A DNA stretch of 45,312 bases, taken from contig JVKM01000026.1 of the NCBI GenBank assembly GCA_001072465.1, positions 1 through 45,312 on the forward strand, in the 5' to 3' direction. Both the position numbers and the translations under genes were made by a program. The stretch comes from Xylanimonas cellulosilytica. GTDB taxonomy: Bacteria > Actinomycetota > Actinomycetes > Actinomycetales > Actinomycetaceae. Positions 26,275-36,167 of the stretch are shown piece after piece. Below the pieces are notes generated by a model. It was not told the DNA's origin and did no database searches. It saw nothing but the letters and a program-made list of their open reading frames with translations. Position 1 is the first letter of the stretch, and each line of letters begins with the position of its first letter.

Positions 26275-26344
26275 GCTGCACCTCCGAACGCGGGCGCGCG
26301 CCCGCAGATAGCGTGAACGCCCCGGAACGTTCCGAGGCGACCAG

Positions 26345-26416
26345 TAGGCCCAGGGGGACTCGAACCCCCAACCTACGGATTAAAAGTCCGCTGCTCTACC
26401 ATTGAGCTATAGGCCC
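26345..26416 (-). tRNA. tRNA-Lys (TTT)
   Basis: Minus-strand cloverleaf: acceptor GGGCCTA/TGGGCCT with G-U pairs, D-arm AGCTCAATGGTAGAGC, anticodon loop CTTTTAA (TTT), T-arm GGGGGTTCGAGTCCCCC, discriminator A, no encoded CCA. It lies 70 bases upstream of the ARH-PfkB operon on the same strand. Confidence 0.95.
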
Positions 26417-26447
26417 AGCAGCCCCATTGTAGGAGGAAGAAGTCCCC

Positions 26448-27077
26448 ATGGCCCAATCGAAGATGCCGCGACGCCCCGCCATGCTCGACGCCGCCAGGGC
26501 TGACGCCATTATCGGCGACGAAGACCCCGCGTCCAGCGCCGCTGTCGCCCACACCGCCGCCTGGGCCCTCATGGGCGTGGGCGACGAGACCTTCACCGAC
26601 GCCGACGTCGCGCGCCTGCGCGAGACCGTGCGCACCCGCGGCGTGGATACGATCGCGCACGTGTGGTCGCGCAGCCCCGAGTTCACCCTCCCTGGTGCGC
26701 TGTGGCGTGTCTACCTGCTGCACGAGTGGTACCACCGCGACCCTCTCCTGGTGGCTGAGCGCTACGCCGAGGGCTCGCGCGCCCCCATCATCCAGGGCCT
26801 CGAAGCCCCCGTCGAGCTGCGGCCCCTAAGCCTCATCATGGAGGAGGTCGACTCGCTGCTGCGCGGCGACCTGACCGACGACGACCTCGAACACGTGCTG
26901 GGCGAGGCCTCGCGGGCCATGCGCGTGCTCGCCGCCGGCGAGGCCGGGGCCCTGTGGATCGAAGACCCCGCGGACCCGCTCGCCCACCGCGTCACCATGC
27001 GCCACTCCGCGCTGCTGGTCACCGCCGACGAACTCGACGTCGCCGCGCGCGAGGCGGCCGTCGGCACCCTCGACTGA
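26448..27077 (+). CDS. Conserved hypothetical protein
   Basis: 209 residues, mostly helical and acidic, without signal peptide or membrane segments. It has a strong ribosome binding site (TAGGAGGAAGAAG) and actinobacterial codon use. Notable segments are PEFTLPGALWRVYLLHEWYHRDP (about 78-100) and IMEEVDSLLRGDLTDDDLEHVLGEASRAMRVLAAGE. I recall similar proteins of unknown function in Actinobacteria but cannot name a family. It runs divergently from tRNA-Lys and precedes the Nudix gene by 125 bases, so the two may form a unit, although the latter has its own promoter. Confidence 0.85.
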   Translation: MAQSKMPRRPAMLDAARADAIIGDEDPASSAAVAHTAAWALMGVGDETFTDADVARLRETVRTRGVDTIAHVWSRSPEFTLPGALWRVYLLHEWYHRDPLLVAERYAEGSRAPIIQGLEAPVELRPLSLIMEEVDSLLRGDLTDDDLEHVLGEASRAMRVLAAGEAGALWIEDPADPLAHRVTMRHSALLVTADELDVAAREAAVGTLD

Positions 27078-27189
27078 GCCCGCGTTCGCGGCGCCGGTGC
27101 TGATCCCGGCGTCCCCTGGACGGCCTCGTGGAAGGCCCGAACAGGGGTGACGTGGCGCGCCCACCAGGGCACGGGCGCGCGCGGGCGAC

Positions 27190-27202
27190 TACCCTTGTCC
27201 CT
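27190..27202 (+). promoter_or_regulatory. -10 box of the Nudix gene
   Basis: TACCCT (27190-27195) followed by seven bases and ATG 27203; no Shine-Dalgarno site. This is another leaderless-type start. Confidence 0.5.
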
Positions 27203-28462
27203 ATGCGTCCGATGCCAGCCCCCCGCCCCCAGCGACTCGTTCGCTCTGCGGGCGCACTCGTCTGGCGCTTCACTGACCCCGCGCGCGTCGCCGTCCCCGG
27301 CGAGCCCATCGACCCCGCGGACATCGAAGTCCTCATGGTCCACCGGCCGCGCTACCACGACTGGTCCTGGCCCAAGGGCAAGACCGAAAACGGTGAATCC
27401 CTCGTCGCCGCCGCCGTGCGCGAAGTCGAGGAGGAAACCGGCCAGATCATCACGCTCGGCGCGCCCCTGACGACCCAGCGCTACCGCCTGGGCGGCGGGC
27501 AGACGAAGGAAGTTCACTACTGGGTGGGCACCCCCGTCCCCGCCGGTCACGCGTCCGAGCGCCTGCGCGCCCCCGTCGCGCGCGCCCCGCGCACCGAAAT
27601 CGACCAGACCGCTTGGACCTCGCCCGAGCGCGCCGCCGACATGCTCACGCGCCGAGGCGACCGCCGCCTCCTCGCCGATATCGTCGCCCGCGCCCGCGAA
27701 GGCCGCCTCGTGACAACCACGCTCCTCGTCCTGCGCCCCGGACAGGGCCTCACCCCGCGCCTCGACGAGGCCGGGGACGCCCACGCGTCCGCCTCTCCTT
27801 CCGCTTCTTCCGGCGGCTCCGCGGCGACTGCTGAGGTAGCGGCTCCGGCCAAGCCTCGCCCCGCGCCGACCCCCGCGATGGTGGCGTCGGCCGCGGCCAG
27901 GAGGGCCGCCCAGGTGGAGCAGGCCTCGGCGAAGAAGGTTGAGAACGCGCCGGAACCCGTCGACCCGCCGCTCAGCCGCTTCGGTGTGCGCCAGGCTTTC
28001 GACCTCATCGACCTGCTCTCGAGCTTTGGCGTGGCCCGCGCGTTTGCGTCGCCGGCCGCCCGCTCGCGCCAGAGCCTCACCCCGTGGGCGTCGATGGGCG
28101 GTGGCTCGGTGACGCTCGTTGATTCCCTCGACCTGGCCGCCTCCGGCTCGGATGCGCAGGTCGACGCTGAGGCGCGCCTCGGTCGTGTCCGCGCCTTCGC
28201 GGCCGAGCGACTGCGCGAGCACGCCGCACCCACGGTCCTGTCGGTCGTGGGAACGGCTCGCGACGCCATCATCGAGGAAATCCGCGCCTATGCGTCGGCT
28301 CCCGTCGCCGGCAGCGAGGCCCCGCGCCTGAGGCACGGCCAGGTCCTCGTCGCCCACGTCGAACACGCCGGCGACGCCCCCACGGTCGCCGCCCTCGAAA
28401 CGCATGGCGTCACCACGAAGGACCCCGCCGTCCCCGCGCGCAAGGCCTCCAAGAAGCACTGA
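27203..28462 (+). CDS. MutT1-like Nudix hydrolase with degenerate histidine-phosphatase domain
   Basis: 419 residues. Residues about 8-165 are a Nudix domain with a complete Nudix box: G-KTENG-E-SLVAAAV-REVEEETG (about 56-79), expected to hydrolyse oxidised or other nucleoside polyphosphates. The C-terminal half aligns in layout with the phosphoglycerate-mutase-like domain of mycobacterial MutT1. The RHG phosphohistidine motif is replaced by LRPGQG after TTTLLV (near 173-184), and a 60-residue Ala/Pro-rich insertion follows. Later conserved positions are partly kept (FGVRQAFDLIDLLSSFGVARAFASPAARSRQSLTPWA). The phosphatase half is thus probably inactive. The start is chosen from the -10 spacing; an upstream in-frame GTG at 27128 is unlikely. 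It converges with the lipoprotein gene. Confidence 0.87.
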   Translation: MRPMPAPRPQRLVRSAGALVWRFTDPARVAVPGEPIDPADIEVLMVHRPRYHDWSWPKGKTENGESLVAAAVREVEEETGQIITLGAPLTTQRYRLGGGQTKEVHYWVGTPVPAGHASERLRAPVARAPRTEIDQTAWTSPERAADMLTRRGDRRLLADIVARAREGRLVTTTLLVLRPGQGLTPRLDEAGDAHASASPSASSGGSAATAEVAAPAKPRPAPTPAMVASAAARRAAQVEQASAKKVENAPEPVDPPLSRFGVRQAFDLIDLLSSFGVARAFASPAARSRQSLTPWASMGGGSVTLVDSLDLAASGSDAQVDAEARLGRVRAFAAERLREHAAPTVLSVVGTARDAIIEEIRAYASAPVAGSEAPRLRHGQVLVAHVEHAGDAPTVAALETHGVTTKDPAVPARKASKKH

Positions 28463-28463
28463 G

Positions 28464-28489
28464 GCGGCCCGGCATAAGCCGAACCGCCA
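28464..28489. terminator. Hairpin between convergent genes
   Basis: GGCGG/CCGCC with inner CGGC/GCCG and an ATAA loop, right after the Nudix stop. It may serve both convergent transcripts. There is no T run. Confidence 0.4.
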
Positions 28490-28511
28490 TCAGAGCGCGC
28501 ATGAGTGCAGG

Positions 28512-29048
28512 TTACATGTTTGAGTTCCTCACCGACTGGGTGAGCTTACTGTCGTCCTTGGCAAAGACATAGCATTCCACCGTGTGATCGCCTTTTGCCC
28601 AGGTCTCCGCCTTGGGGGCAACCTCGCCGTAGTCCAGTGTCGATTCCTCGACGGGCTTGCCGACGTAGTGCTCGAAGATGAGGGCGCAGATCTCATCGCT
28701 CTCCTGGACAAACTCGTCTTCAGATGGATAGCTAGTTCCTGCGAATTGAAAGATATGGAAGGTCTCCGCGTCATGTGGCCGGTTGCAGTCGACAACCGTG
28801 ACGTTAGTGTTATCGCCCGAAGCGAACTGGTAGCACTCTCCGACCTGGGGTTGCAGGTAAGTGTTCGCACTCGCGGAGGCCGGCGGCGCTGCTGCTGACG
28901 ATGCGGGTGTGGGCATGCCTTGTGAGGGATTGGGGGATCCGGACTTCGGCTTGGAGCATCCGGACAACCCCAGGCTCAGGATGGCTGCCGAGACCCCGAG
29001 GATCAGCGCTGGGCGCGCGGCGTGGGATGTGAAAGAGTGAGGGGACAT
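28512..29048 (-). CDS. Septum-formation-type lipoprotein
   Basis: 178 residues. Signal peptide with lipobox LGLSGC (Cys about 31), then a Ser/Pro/Ala-rich spacer, then a globular domain of the septum-formation family (Pfam Septum_form type): VGECYQFASGD, VVDCNRPHDAETFHIF, and WAKGDHTVECYVFAKDDSKLTQSVRN. The paired Cys residues (ECY, VDC, EICALIF, VECYV) suggest disulfides outside the membrane. ATG 29048 with AAGGAGAATC in front is preferred over longer in-frame starts. It is a paralogue of the lipoprotein gene at 29205, sharing the KLT.SV.. ending. Molecular function of the family is not established. Confidence 0.85.
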   Translation of the reverse strand: MSPHSFTSHAARPALILGVSAAILSLGLSGCSKPKSGSPNPSQGMPTPASSAAAPPASASANTYLQPQVGECYQFASGDNTNVTVVDCNRPHDAETFHIFQFAGTSYPSEDEFVQESDEICALIFEHYVGKPVEESTLDYGEVAPKAETWAKGDHTVECYVFAKDDSKLTQSVRNSNM

Positions 29049-29142
29049 GATTCTCCTTGACGGGGCGCGGTTGATGGGGCGTGATGGTCGAGGAGGACTC
29101 GCGATACGCACGATAATGATCAAGATACCCGATGGTAGAAGT

Positions 29143-29181
29143 ATCGGGTGGTGCGCGGCCCCAGGCCACACACCACCCGAT
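29143..29181. terminator. Hairpin after the pit operon
   Basis: ATCGGGTGGTG (29143-29153) pairs with CACCACCCGAT (29171-29181), an 11-bp perfect stem 24 bases past the end of the lipoprotein at 29205. The minus strand has only a weak pyrimidine stretch after it. It separates the two paralogous lipoprotein genes. Confidence 0.5.
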
Positions 29182-29204
29182 GACGTTCGGAGACTCGATG
29201 GACC

Positions 29205-29642
29205 CTACAGGCCCGACTCCTTCACCGACGAGGTGAGCTTCGAATGATCCAACGGACGCGCCAGGCACACGATCGATCGATCGTTTTGCGCCCACGAATC
29301 CTTCGTCGGGATCATCCACGTTGCGTCGAGGGACGAGGTCAGGTAATCCGACCCCACGTACGCGTCGAACGCGGAAATGCACTCGGTTTCGGCCTGCCGG
29401 TTGAGCGCCTCGGCGCCCGGGAAATCCCCGTCCGGCGCGGACGCCAAGGCGAAGACCTCAGCGTCGTGCTCGTGCGTGCAGCTGGTTTTATCGATCGTCG
29501 TCGCCGTGGTCGCGCTCTTATCCTCCGGCAGGAGGATGCACTGCCCGACCCGCATGTGCATGACGGACGAATCCGAGCATGCTGCGAGCGGGGCGGCGGC
29601 AAGAACGGCGACCGCAGCCGTCACGACGAGGCGACCACGCAT
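29205..29642 (-). CDS. Septum-formation-type lipoprotein coupled to Pit
   Basis: 145 residues. Lipoprotein signal MRGRLVVTAAVAVLAAAPLAAC with Cys22, then a domain with VGQCILLPEDKSA, CTHEHDAEVFAL, and DSWAQNDRSIVCLARPLDHSKLTSSVKESG, matching its paralogue at 28512 in order and ending. The ATG (29640-29642) overlaps the pit stop (29642-29644) as TGATG, so it is translated with the phosphate transporter. This suggests an extracytoplasmic role in phosphate uptake or a shared regulation, which is inference. An in-frame upstream extension to 29849 lies inside pit and is rejected. Confidence 0.87.
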   Translation of the reverse strand: MRGRLVVTAAVAVLAAAPLAACSDSSVMHMRVGQCILLPEDKSATTATTIDKTSCTHEHDAEVFALASAPDGDFPGAEALNRQAETECISAFDAYVGSDYLTSSLDATWMIPTKDSWAQNDRSIVCLARPLDHSKLTSSVKESGL

Positions 29643-30706
29643 CAGTGAACTCCCAGAGGCAGCGCCACGACGAGGTACACGATGCCCGACACCAGAGCAG
29701 CGGCCGGCAGGGTGAGGAACCACGCGATGACGATGTTGCCCGCGACGCCCCAGCGAACCGCCGAGAAACGCTTCGTGCAACCCACGCCCATGATCGCCGT
29801 CGACACGACCTGCGTCGTCGAGATGGGGGCGTGAATGACGTAGGAGCACAGGTACAGGATCGAGGAGGACACGGCCTCGGCCGTGAAGCCGCGAGCCGGA
29901 TCCAGGTCGATGATCTTACGGCCGATCGTACGCATGATGCGTCCGCCGCCGGCCATCGTGCCCAGTGAAATCGCCAGAGCGCCCGACACCTTCACCCACA
30001 GCGGCACGTTCATCTCGCCCGTGATGGGATCGAGGATGTTGTGGTGCTCGCCGTAGCCGCCGGCCAGCAGCGCCATGACGATGATGCCCATCGTCTTCTG
30101 CGCGTCCTGGATGCCGTGGCCCAGGGCCATGGCCGCCGAGGAGAAACGCTGAGCGGCGCGGAAGCGGCGCATCGTGCGGTGATACTGCGCCTTGCGCAGC
30201 GCCCACAGCACGAGCTTCATGGCGATGTAGCCGACGACGAAACCGATGATGGGCGAGGCGAACATGGGGATCACGACGTGGCTCATGATGCCCCACCAGT
30301 GCACGACAGTGCCGCTCATGAGGCCCGCGCCCACCATGCCGCCGATGAGGGCGTGCGAAGAGGACGAGGGGAGTCCGAACCACCAGGTGATCAGGTTCCA
30401 GATACAGGCGCCCAGCAGGGCCGCCAGGATGATGACCAGGCCCTTTTGCTGCATCTCCGGCATGGGAGACTCGGCGTAGTCGCTGATCGAAATGATGCCC
30501 TTACCGACCGTCTTTGCGACGGCCGTGCCCATCATGGCGCCGATGACGTTCATCGTTGCGGCCATGAGGAGCGCCGCGCGAGGAGTCCACGCGCGCGTCG
30601 ACACGGAGGTCGCGATCGCGTTCGCCGCGTCGTGGAAGCCGTTCGTGTAGCTGAAGAACAGCGCGACGGCGATGACGACGCAGACGAGGATCAGATTCAG
30701 ATCCAC
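29642..30706 (-). CDS. pit: Low-affinity inorganic phosphate transporter (PiT family)
   Basis: 354 residues, about ten membrane helices. Imports metal-phosphate driven by the proton gradient. The duplicated family signature is visible: FFSYTNGFHDAANAIATSVSTRAWTP near the N-terminus (about 18-43) and SSAAMALGHGIQDAQKTMGIIVMAL in the second half, with GLPSSSSHALIGGMVGAG and APISTTQVVSTAIMGVG after each. It is the second gene of a DUF47-pit-lipoprotein operon; the upstream DUF47 stop and the pit start are three bases apart. Phosphate-responsive control would be expected but only a single GTTCACC half-site is seen upstream of the operon. Confidence 0.95.
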   Translation of the reverse strand: MDLNLILVCVVIAVALFFSYTNGFHDAANAIATSVSTRAWTPRAALLMAATMNVIGAMMGTAVAKTVGKGIISISDYAESPMPEMQQKGLVIILAALLGACIWNLITWWFGLPSSSSHALIGGMVGAGLMSGTVVHWWGIMSHVVIPMFASPIIGFVVGYIAMKLVLWALRKAQYHRTMRRFRAAQRFSSAAMALGHGIQDAQKTMGIIVMALLAGGYGEHHNILDPITGEMNVPLWVKVSGALAISLGTMAGGGRIMRTIGRKIIDLDPARGFTAEAVSSSILYLCSYVIHAPISTTQVVSTAIMGVGCTKRFSAVRWGVAGNIVIAWFLTLPAAALVSGIVYLVVALPLGVH

Positions 30707-30709
30707 GGC

Positions 30710-31342
30710 TCAGGATTCCTTCAGTGCGAGGGACTCGATAACGTTGGCCAGCTCCTCGAACGCGTCGGTGCAGGACTCGAGGCCCTGGACGATGTCCTTG
30801 AGCTTGATGATCGTGACCGGGTCGAGGCCCGAGTCGAACAGGGCCGTCAGGGTGCGGCGGTAGGCCAGGTCGCCCTCGTTCTCGAGGCGGTTGACCTCGA
30901 TCCAGTAGTCGCGCATGTCCACGGGCGACTTGAGCTTGGGCATGTTCTCGGCGGTCAGCTCCGCGCAGTGCTGGATGACCGCGATCTGCTCGTTGAGCAG
31001 GGAGACCAGGGAAGTGGGGATGTCGGCGATGCCGTAGACGACGAGGAGGTCGCCGGCCTCGTCGATGAAGTCGAGGCAGTCGTCCAGGTGCGACGCCAGC
31101 GACTGCAGATCCTCGCGGTCGAAAGGCGTGATGAAGGAGGAGTTGATGCGCTGAACGATCGCATGGTTCAGCTCGTCGCCGCGGTGCTCAACCTCGTGGA
31201 GCTGATCGCGCAGGGCGATGCGCTCTTCGGGGGAGGCGGCGTAGATGTGCGAGAGGAACTCGACGGCCTGCACGAGCTGGCGGGCCTGAGAGGTCAGATC
31301 TTCAAAAAAGTCAGGGCCTTGGGTCTTAGAACGGAGTCCCAT
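30710..31342 (-). CDS. DUF47 family Pit accessory/regulator (PhoU-like)
   Basis: 210 residues, all helical. DUF47 proteins share the PhoU three-helix-bundle fold and usually sit before pit genes, where they modulate transport. Conserved stretches are FFEDLTSQARQLVQAVEFL, HEVEHRGDELNHAIVQRINSSFITPFDREDLQSLASHLDDCLDFID, and IIKLKDIVQGLESCTDAFEELANVIESL, with acidic metal-binding residues (E..H..DE and DREDL..L...LDD). ATG 31342 has GGAAGGACC before it; an in-frame extension to 31375 is not needed. Confidence 0.93.
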   Translation of the reverse strand: MGLRSKTQGPDFFEDLTSQARQLVQAVEFLSHIYAASPEERIALRDQLHEVEHRGDELNHAIVQRINSSFITPFDREDLQSLASHLDDCLDFIDEAGDLLVVYGIADIPTSLVSLLNEQIAVIQHCAELTAENMPKLKSPVDMRDYWIEVNRLENEGDLAYRRTLTALFDSGLDPVTIIKLKDIVQGLESCTDAFEELANVIESLALKES

Positions 31343-31713
31343 GGTGTATTCGGTCCTTCCAATGGTGAACAGCACTGTTGTGCTACGTGTAATCGTCGGT
31401 CATGGGGCGGTGAGACTTCAAGTTCAGAGATGGAATTGTGACCCCATATTGGGTGTTCTATCTCACGGCGATGGGTGATTGGACGACTTCCGTCGCATTC
31501 GCGAGGTCGGGGCGGAGTACGGCGTTCATAAAGGCCCTTGTGGGTGGGTTGAAGGTCCCTATCGGTCGGGCGGTGTGTGACTTGTTCGACTACGATTGAG
31601 GTGTGACCGGGACCAAGCTCCCGCAAGCGCGGGTGAGGGGTCCGGCATGATTGATTCTGTCAATCGAGGACGCAACTGCGGCCTCGACAATCCGAAATGC
31701 CTCAGGAGGCAAA
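31343..31713. promoter_or_regulatory. Divergent promoter region of the pit operon and pckG
   Basis: No gene is supported in these 371 bases. For pckG, a possible -10 TACGAT at 31589-31594 and an AGGAGG ribosome site (31704-31709). The leader contains CCCGC-AAGC-GCGGG (near 31619-31632) and GATTGA-TTCTG-TCAATC (31649-31665), small hairpins that could be regulatory. On the minus strand a GTTCACC half-site (31364-31370) resembles one unit of an actinobacterial PhoP box. Confidence 0.4.
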
Positions 31714-33552
31714 ATGTCCGTGACCGAACAGGACGTGCGTGCAGCCGCTCCGGCGAACGCTCCCGAAGATGTCATCAAGTGGGTTGCTGAAATTGCTGAG
31801 CTGACCACGCCTGACGCCATCGAGTTCTCCGACGGCTCCCAGGAGGAGTGGGATCGCCTGACCTCTCAGATGGTCGAGAGCGGCATGTTCACCAAGCTCA
31901 ACGAGGAGAAGCGCCCCAACTCGTTCCTGGCTCGCTCCAAGCCGTCCGACGTTGCGCGTGTTGAGTCCCGTACCTTCATCTGCTGTGAGAAGGAAGAGGA
32001 CGCCGGCCCGACGAACCACTGGGCCGACCCCAAGGAAATGAAAGCCACCCTGCGCGAGAAGTTCACGGGTGCCATGAAGGGCCGCACCATGTACGTGGTG
32101 CCCTTCTCCATGGGCCCCCTGGGCGGCCCCATCTCCCAGCTCGGTGTTGAGATCACCGACTCCCCCTACGTCGTTGTCAACATGCGCATCATGACCCGCA
32201 TGGGTGCTGCTGCCATGGACCTCATCAACGAGGGCCGCGTGTGGGTTCCCGCCGTCCACTCGGTCGGCGCTCCCCTCGAGCCCGGTCAGGAAGACTCCAC
32301 CTGGCCCTGCAACGACGAGAAGTACATCACCCACTTCCCCGAGACCAACGAGATCTGGTCCTTCGGTTCGGGCTACGGCGGCAACGCCCTGCTCGGTAAG
32401 AAGTGCTTCGCCCTGCGTATCGCCTCGACGATGGCCCGCCGCGACGGCTGGATGGCCGAGCACATGCTCGTCCTGCGCCTGACCCGCGAGACCACCGGCC
32501 AGCAGTTCCACGTCACCGCCGCCTTCCCGTCGGCCTGTGGCAAGACCAACCTCGCCATGCTCCAGCCCACGATCCCCGGCTACAAGGTCGAGACCGTCGG
32601 CGACGACATCGCGTGGATGCGTCCCGGTGAGGATGGCCGCCTGCGCGCCATCAACCCCGAGGCTGGCTTCTTCGGTGTTGCCCCCGGCACCTCCTACAAG
32701 ACCAACCCCATGGCCATGGAGACCGCCAAGGCCAACTCCATCTTCACGAACGTCGCCCTGACCGACGACGGCGACGTGTGGTGGGAAGGCATCGACGGCG
32801 AGGTTCCCTCGCACCTGATCGACTGGCACGGCAACGACTGGACCCCCGAGTCCGGCGAGAAGGCTGCTCACCCGAACAGCCGCTTCACCGTCCCCGCCTC
32901 GCAGTGCCCCATCATCTGCCCCGACTGGGAAGCCCCCGAGGGTGTCGCCGTTGACGCCATCCTCTTCGGTGGCCGCCGCGCCACCAACGTCCCGCTGGTT
33001 GCCGAGCAGTACGAGCCCGCCCACGGCGTGTTCATCGGCGCCTCCGTGGCCTCCGAGGTCACCGCTGCTGCGACCGACGTCAAGGCCGGCTCGCTGCGCC
33101 ACGACCCCTTCGCCATGCTGCCCTTCTGCGGCTACAACATGGCCGACTACTGGGGCCACTGGCTGGAGATGCAGGACAAGCTGGGCGAGAAGTTCCCGCA
33201 CGTCTACCAGGTCAACTGGTTCCGTAAGGACGAAGAGGGCAACTTCATGTGGCCCGGCTACGGCGACAACGCCCGCGTCCTGGACTGGATCGTTCGCCGC
33301 GCCGCCGGCGAGGTCGAGGCCATCGATGGCGTGACCGGCCGCTACCCGAAGTTCGAGGACTTCAACCTCGACGGTCTGGACATCGACGAGGCCGTTTGGG
33401 CGAAGCTCTTCGCGATCGACCCCGACGCTTGGGCCGCCGAGATGGACGACACCGAGGAATACTTCTCGCAGTTCGGCGACAAGGTTCCCGCCGCCATCAC
33501 CGAGCAGCTGGCCAAGTTCCGCGCGCGCATCGCCGCCGCGAAGCAGGCCTGA
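31714..33552 (+). CDS. pckG: Phosphoenolpyruvate carboxykinase (GTP)
   Basis: 612 residues, normal for the GTP-dependent family. Converts oxaloacetate and GTP to PEP, CO2 and GDP (gluconeogenesis/anaplerosis). Landmarks: the Arg/substrate region [15 protein letters not shown]-like [20 protein letters not shown], the P-loop [12 protein letters not shown] with the hyper-reactive Cys, and VGDDIAWM for metal binding. The guanine-binding C-terminal half includes [29 protein letters not shown] 31714 with AGGAGG five bases upstream; an ATG at 31651 in the same frame is in the leader. Codon bias is very strong, consistent with high expression. A strong terminator follows. Confidence 0.97.
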   Translation: MSVTEQDVRAAAPANAPEDVIKWVAEIAELTTPDAIEFSDGSQEEWDRLTSQMVESGMFTKLNEEKRPNSFLARSKPSDVARVESRTFICCEKEEDAGPTNHWADPKEMKATLREKFTGAMKGRTMYVVPFSMGPLGGPISQLGVEITDSPYVVVNMRIMTRMGAAAMDLINEGRVWVPAVHSVGAPLEPGQEDSTWPCNDEKYITHFPETNEIWSFGSGYGGNALLGKKCFALRIASTMARRDGWMAEHMLVLRLTRETTGQQFHVTAAFPSACGKTNLAMLQPTIPGYKVETVGDDIAWMRPGEDGRLRAINPEAGFFGVAPGTSYKTNPMAMETAKANSIFTNVALTDDGDVWWEGIDGEVPSHLIDWHGNDWTPESGEKAAHPNSRFTVPASQCPIICPDWEAPEGVAVDAILFGGRRATNVPLVAEQYEPAHGVFIGASVASEVTAAATDVKAGSLRHDPFAMLPFCGYNMADYWGHWLEMQDKLGEKFPHVYQVNWFRKDEEGNFMWPGYGDNARVLDWIVRRAAGEVEAIDGVTGRYPKFEDFNLDGLDIDEAVWAKLFAIDPDAWAAEMDDTEEYFSQFGDKVPAAITEQLAKFRARIAAAKQA

Positions 33553-33567
33553 TCAACGCGGACCTGA

Positions 33568-33609
33568 GGGCGAGCCCCGGAGGAAACTCCGGGGCTCGCC
33601 CCTTTTTCT
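33568..33609 (+). terminator. Rho-independent terminator of pckG
   Basis: GGGCGAGCCCCGGAG-GAAA-CTCCGGGGCTCGCCC, a 15-bp perfect stem with a GAAA tetraloop, followed by CTTTTTCT. Confidence 0.96.
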
Positions 33610-33725
33610 CCCCGTGAGGGGAGTGCTGAAACGCAGCGGAAAGATCCCGAGCGGCAGCCAGCCACCGCCTCGTCGATGAAGAAGCGAAAACTGACCGGGC
33701 TGTGTCAACGAGGAGCGGGAGGGGC

Positions 33726-33731
33726 TACACT
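33726..33731 (+). promoter_or_regulatory. Promoter of the moxR operon
   Basis: TACACT is a good -10 box, 35 bases before the GTG start, and a GTGTCAAC stretch lies upstream at a plausible distance. An AAGGAG ribosome site precedes the gene, so unlike several neighbours this transcript has a leader. Confidence 0.5.
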
Positions 33732-33766
33732 GGAACAGCATCCGACCGCGCACGCAAGGAGAGCCC

Positions 33767-34756
<990 letters not shown>

Positions 34757-34795
34757 CGATTCTCCCGCCCGCCGCCGACGCCCTCGAGGAACGCA

Positions 34796-35689
34796 ATGCC
34801 TGTACGCTCGCGCGAAATCCACGCGCTCTCCACGCGCATCCAGCTGCCCGTTATGCGCAAGCTGCTGTCCATCATGGATGGACAGCACTCCGCGCTGCGG
34901 CAGGGACGCGGCTGGGAGTTCATGGACCTGGCTCCCTATCAGCCGGGCGACGACGTGCGCGAAATCGACTGGGCGGCGACGGCTCGCACCGGTTCGCCGG
35001 TCATCAAGAGGCACGAGGCCACGGCGAACCTGCAGGTTATGCTCGTCGTCGACACGGGCCGCGAAATGGGCGCTCTCGCCCCGTCGGGTGAGACCAAGGA
35101 AGAGGTCGCCCTCACCGCATGCGAGGCGATCGCATGGCTGAGCGTGGCGCGCGGAGACCAGATCGGCCTCGTCGCCGGTGATGCCGAGCGCGTGCGCTTC
35201 ATGCCCGCCCGATCCGGCAACGCCCACGCGGAAACGATCATGCGCCGCATCGAGGAGGACATCACGCTGTCCTCCCCGCACTCGGATGTGCCTAAGCTCC
35301 TGGCGCGCGCGCGGACGGTGACCCGACGCCGCAGCCTCATCGTCATCGTCACCGACGCAACCCAGCCTGAGCCGACGCGTCTGTCCGATGACCTCATCAA
35401 GTCCCTGTCCGTGCGCCACCAGGTCATCCTCGTGAGCGTCGAGGACATCGACCCGACCTCCCTTGAGGAGGGGACGAACGTCGTCGACGTGACCGAAGGG
35501 CCCCTCCCGGACTTCCTGCTGCGCGACTCGCAGCTAGCCGGGGAAGCCGCCAATCTCGTGGCGATGCGCCGACATGCGGTCGCCCAAATGCTCGATAAAC
35601 GTGGGGTGATCCGCGTGGACGTGGGCTCCAGTCAGGACGTCCCGCGCGCACTCATGCGAGCCCTCGAAAGGGGAGCACATGTCCGGTGA
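34796..35689 (+). CDS. DUF58 domain protein (VWA-like)
   Basis: 297 residues, soluble. The DUF58 signature LRQGRGWEFMDLAPYQPGDDVREIDWAATARTG lies at about 36-66, followed by a VWA-like fold whose MIDAS-like site reads VVDTGREMG instead of DxSxS. RRRSLIVIVTDATQ is the second core strand. DUF58 proteins are usual partners of MoxR ATPases. It follows moxR after a 39-base gap, and its end overlaps the next gene by 11 bases. Confidence 0.9.
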   Translation: MPVRSREIHALSTRIQLPVMRKLLSIMDGQHSALRQGRGWEFMDLAPYQPGDDVREIDWAATARTGSPVIKRHEATANLQVMLVVDTGREMGALAPSGETKEEVALTACEAIAWLSVARGDQIGLVAGDAERVRFMPARSGNAHAETIMRRIEEDITLSSPHSDVPKLLARARTVTRRRSLIVIVTDATQPEPTRLSDDLIKSLSVRHQVILVSVEDIDPTSLEEGTNVVDVTEGPLPDFLLRDSQLAGEAANLVAMRRHAVAQMLDKRGVIRVDVGSSQDVPRALMRALERGAHVR

Positions 35690-36167
35690 TCTCACCAACG
35701 GCCTGAACGATCCCGCGCTCTACCCGAACTGGATGTGGATTCTGGGGACGGTACTCGTCGTGGCCGTCCTCGGGTGGATTGTCTACAGCATCTGGCGCTG
35801 GTGGACCTCGCGCATCGGCGAGGTCATGGAACTTCAGACGATCACGGATGCCCGCCGCAAGAAGTACCTCACCTACATCGATCAGATTGCCGACCGCTAC
35901 GCCGACGGTGACCTGGATGCGCGCGGAGTTCACCTGGCGCTCGCGGGCCTCATGCGTGCCCTGGGCACCGAGCGAACGGGCCGAGACCTCGAGGTCGCAA
36001 CCGTCTCCGAAGTGCGTGAGCTCGTCCCCGTGTGGCCGGGCCTGGCCGACGTGCTGCAGGCGTGCGAAGTCCCCAGTTTCTCGGGTGATGACATCCCGCA
36101 GGGGCAGCCCTCTCACGAGGCTGTCACCGACGTCTTGACCATGGCCGTGGAGGCGGTGAACGTATGA
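35679..36167 (+). CDS. Small membrane protein of the MoxR operon
   Basis: 162 residues with one membrane helix (about 18-42, NWMWILGTVLVVAVLGWIVYSIW) and a cytosolic helical domain (LTYIDQIADRYADGDLDARGVHLALAGLMRALG). Position and layout match the short DUF4381-like proteins found between DUF58 and VWA genes in such operons, though family membership is not certain. AAGGGGAGC precedes ATG 35679. It overlaps the genes on both sides by 11 and 4 bases. Confidence 0.85.
   Translation: MSGDLTNGLNDPALYPNWMWILGTVLVVAVLGWIVYSIWRWWTSRIGEVMELQTITDARRKKYLTYIDQIADRYADGDLDARGVHLALAGLMRALGTERTGRDLEVATVSEVRELVPVWPGLADVLQACEVPSFSGDDIPQGQPSHEAVTDVLTMAVEAVNV

Noticed and set aside
19274-26416. ARH-PfkB operon as a genomic island integrated at tRNA-Lys
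   Set aside because: No integrase, no second copy of the tRNA 3' end, and base composition only slightly different from the surroundings.
31364-31370. GTTCACC as a PhoP box upstream of the pit operon
   Set aside because: Only one half-site is present, while known boxes need direct repeats; kept only as a remark.
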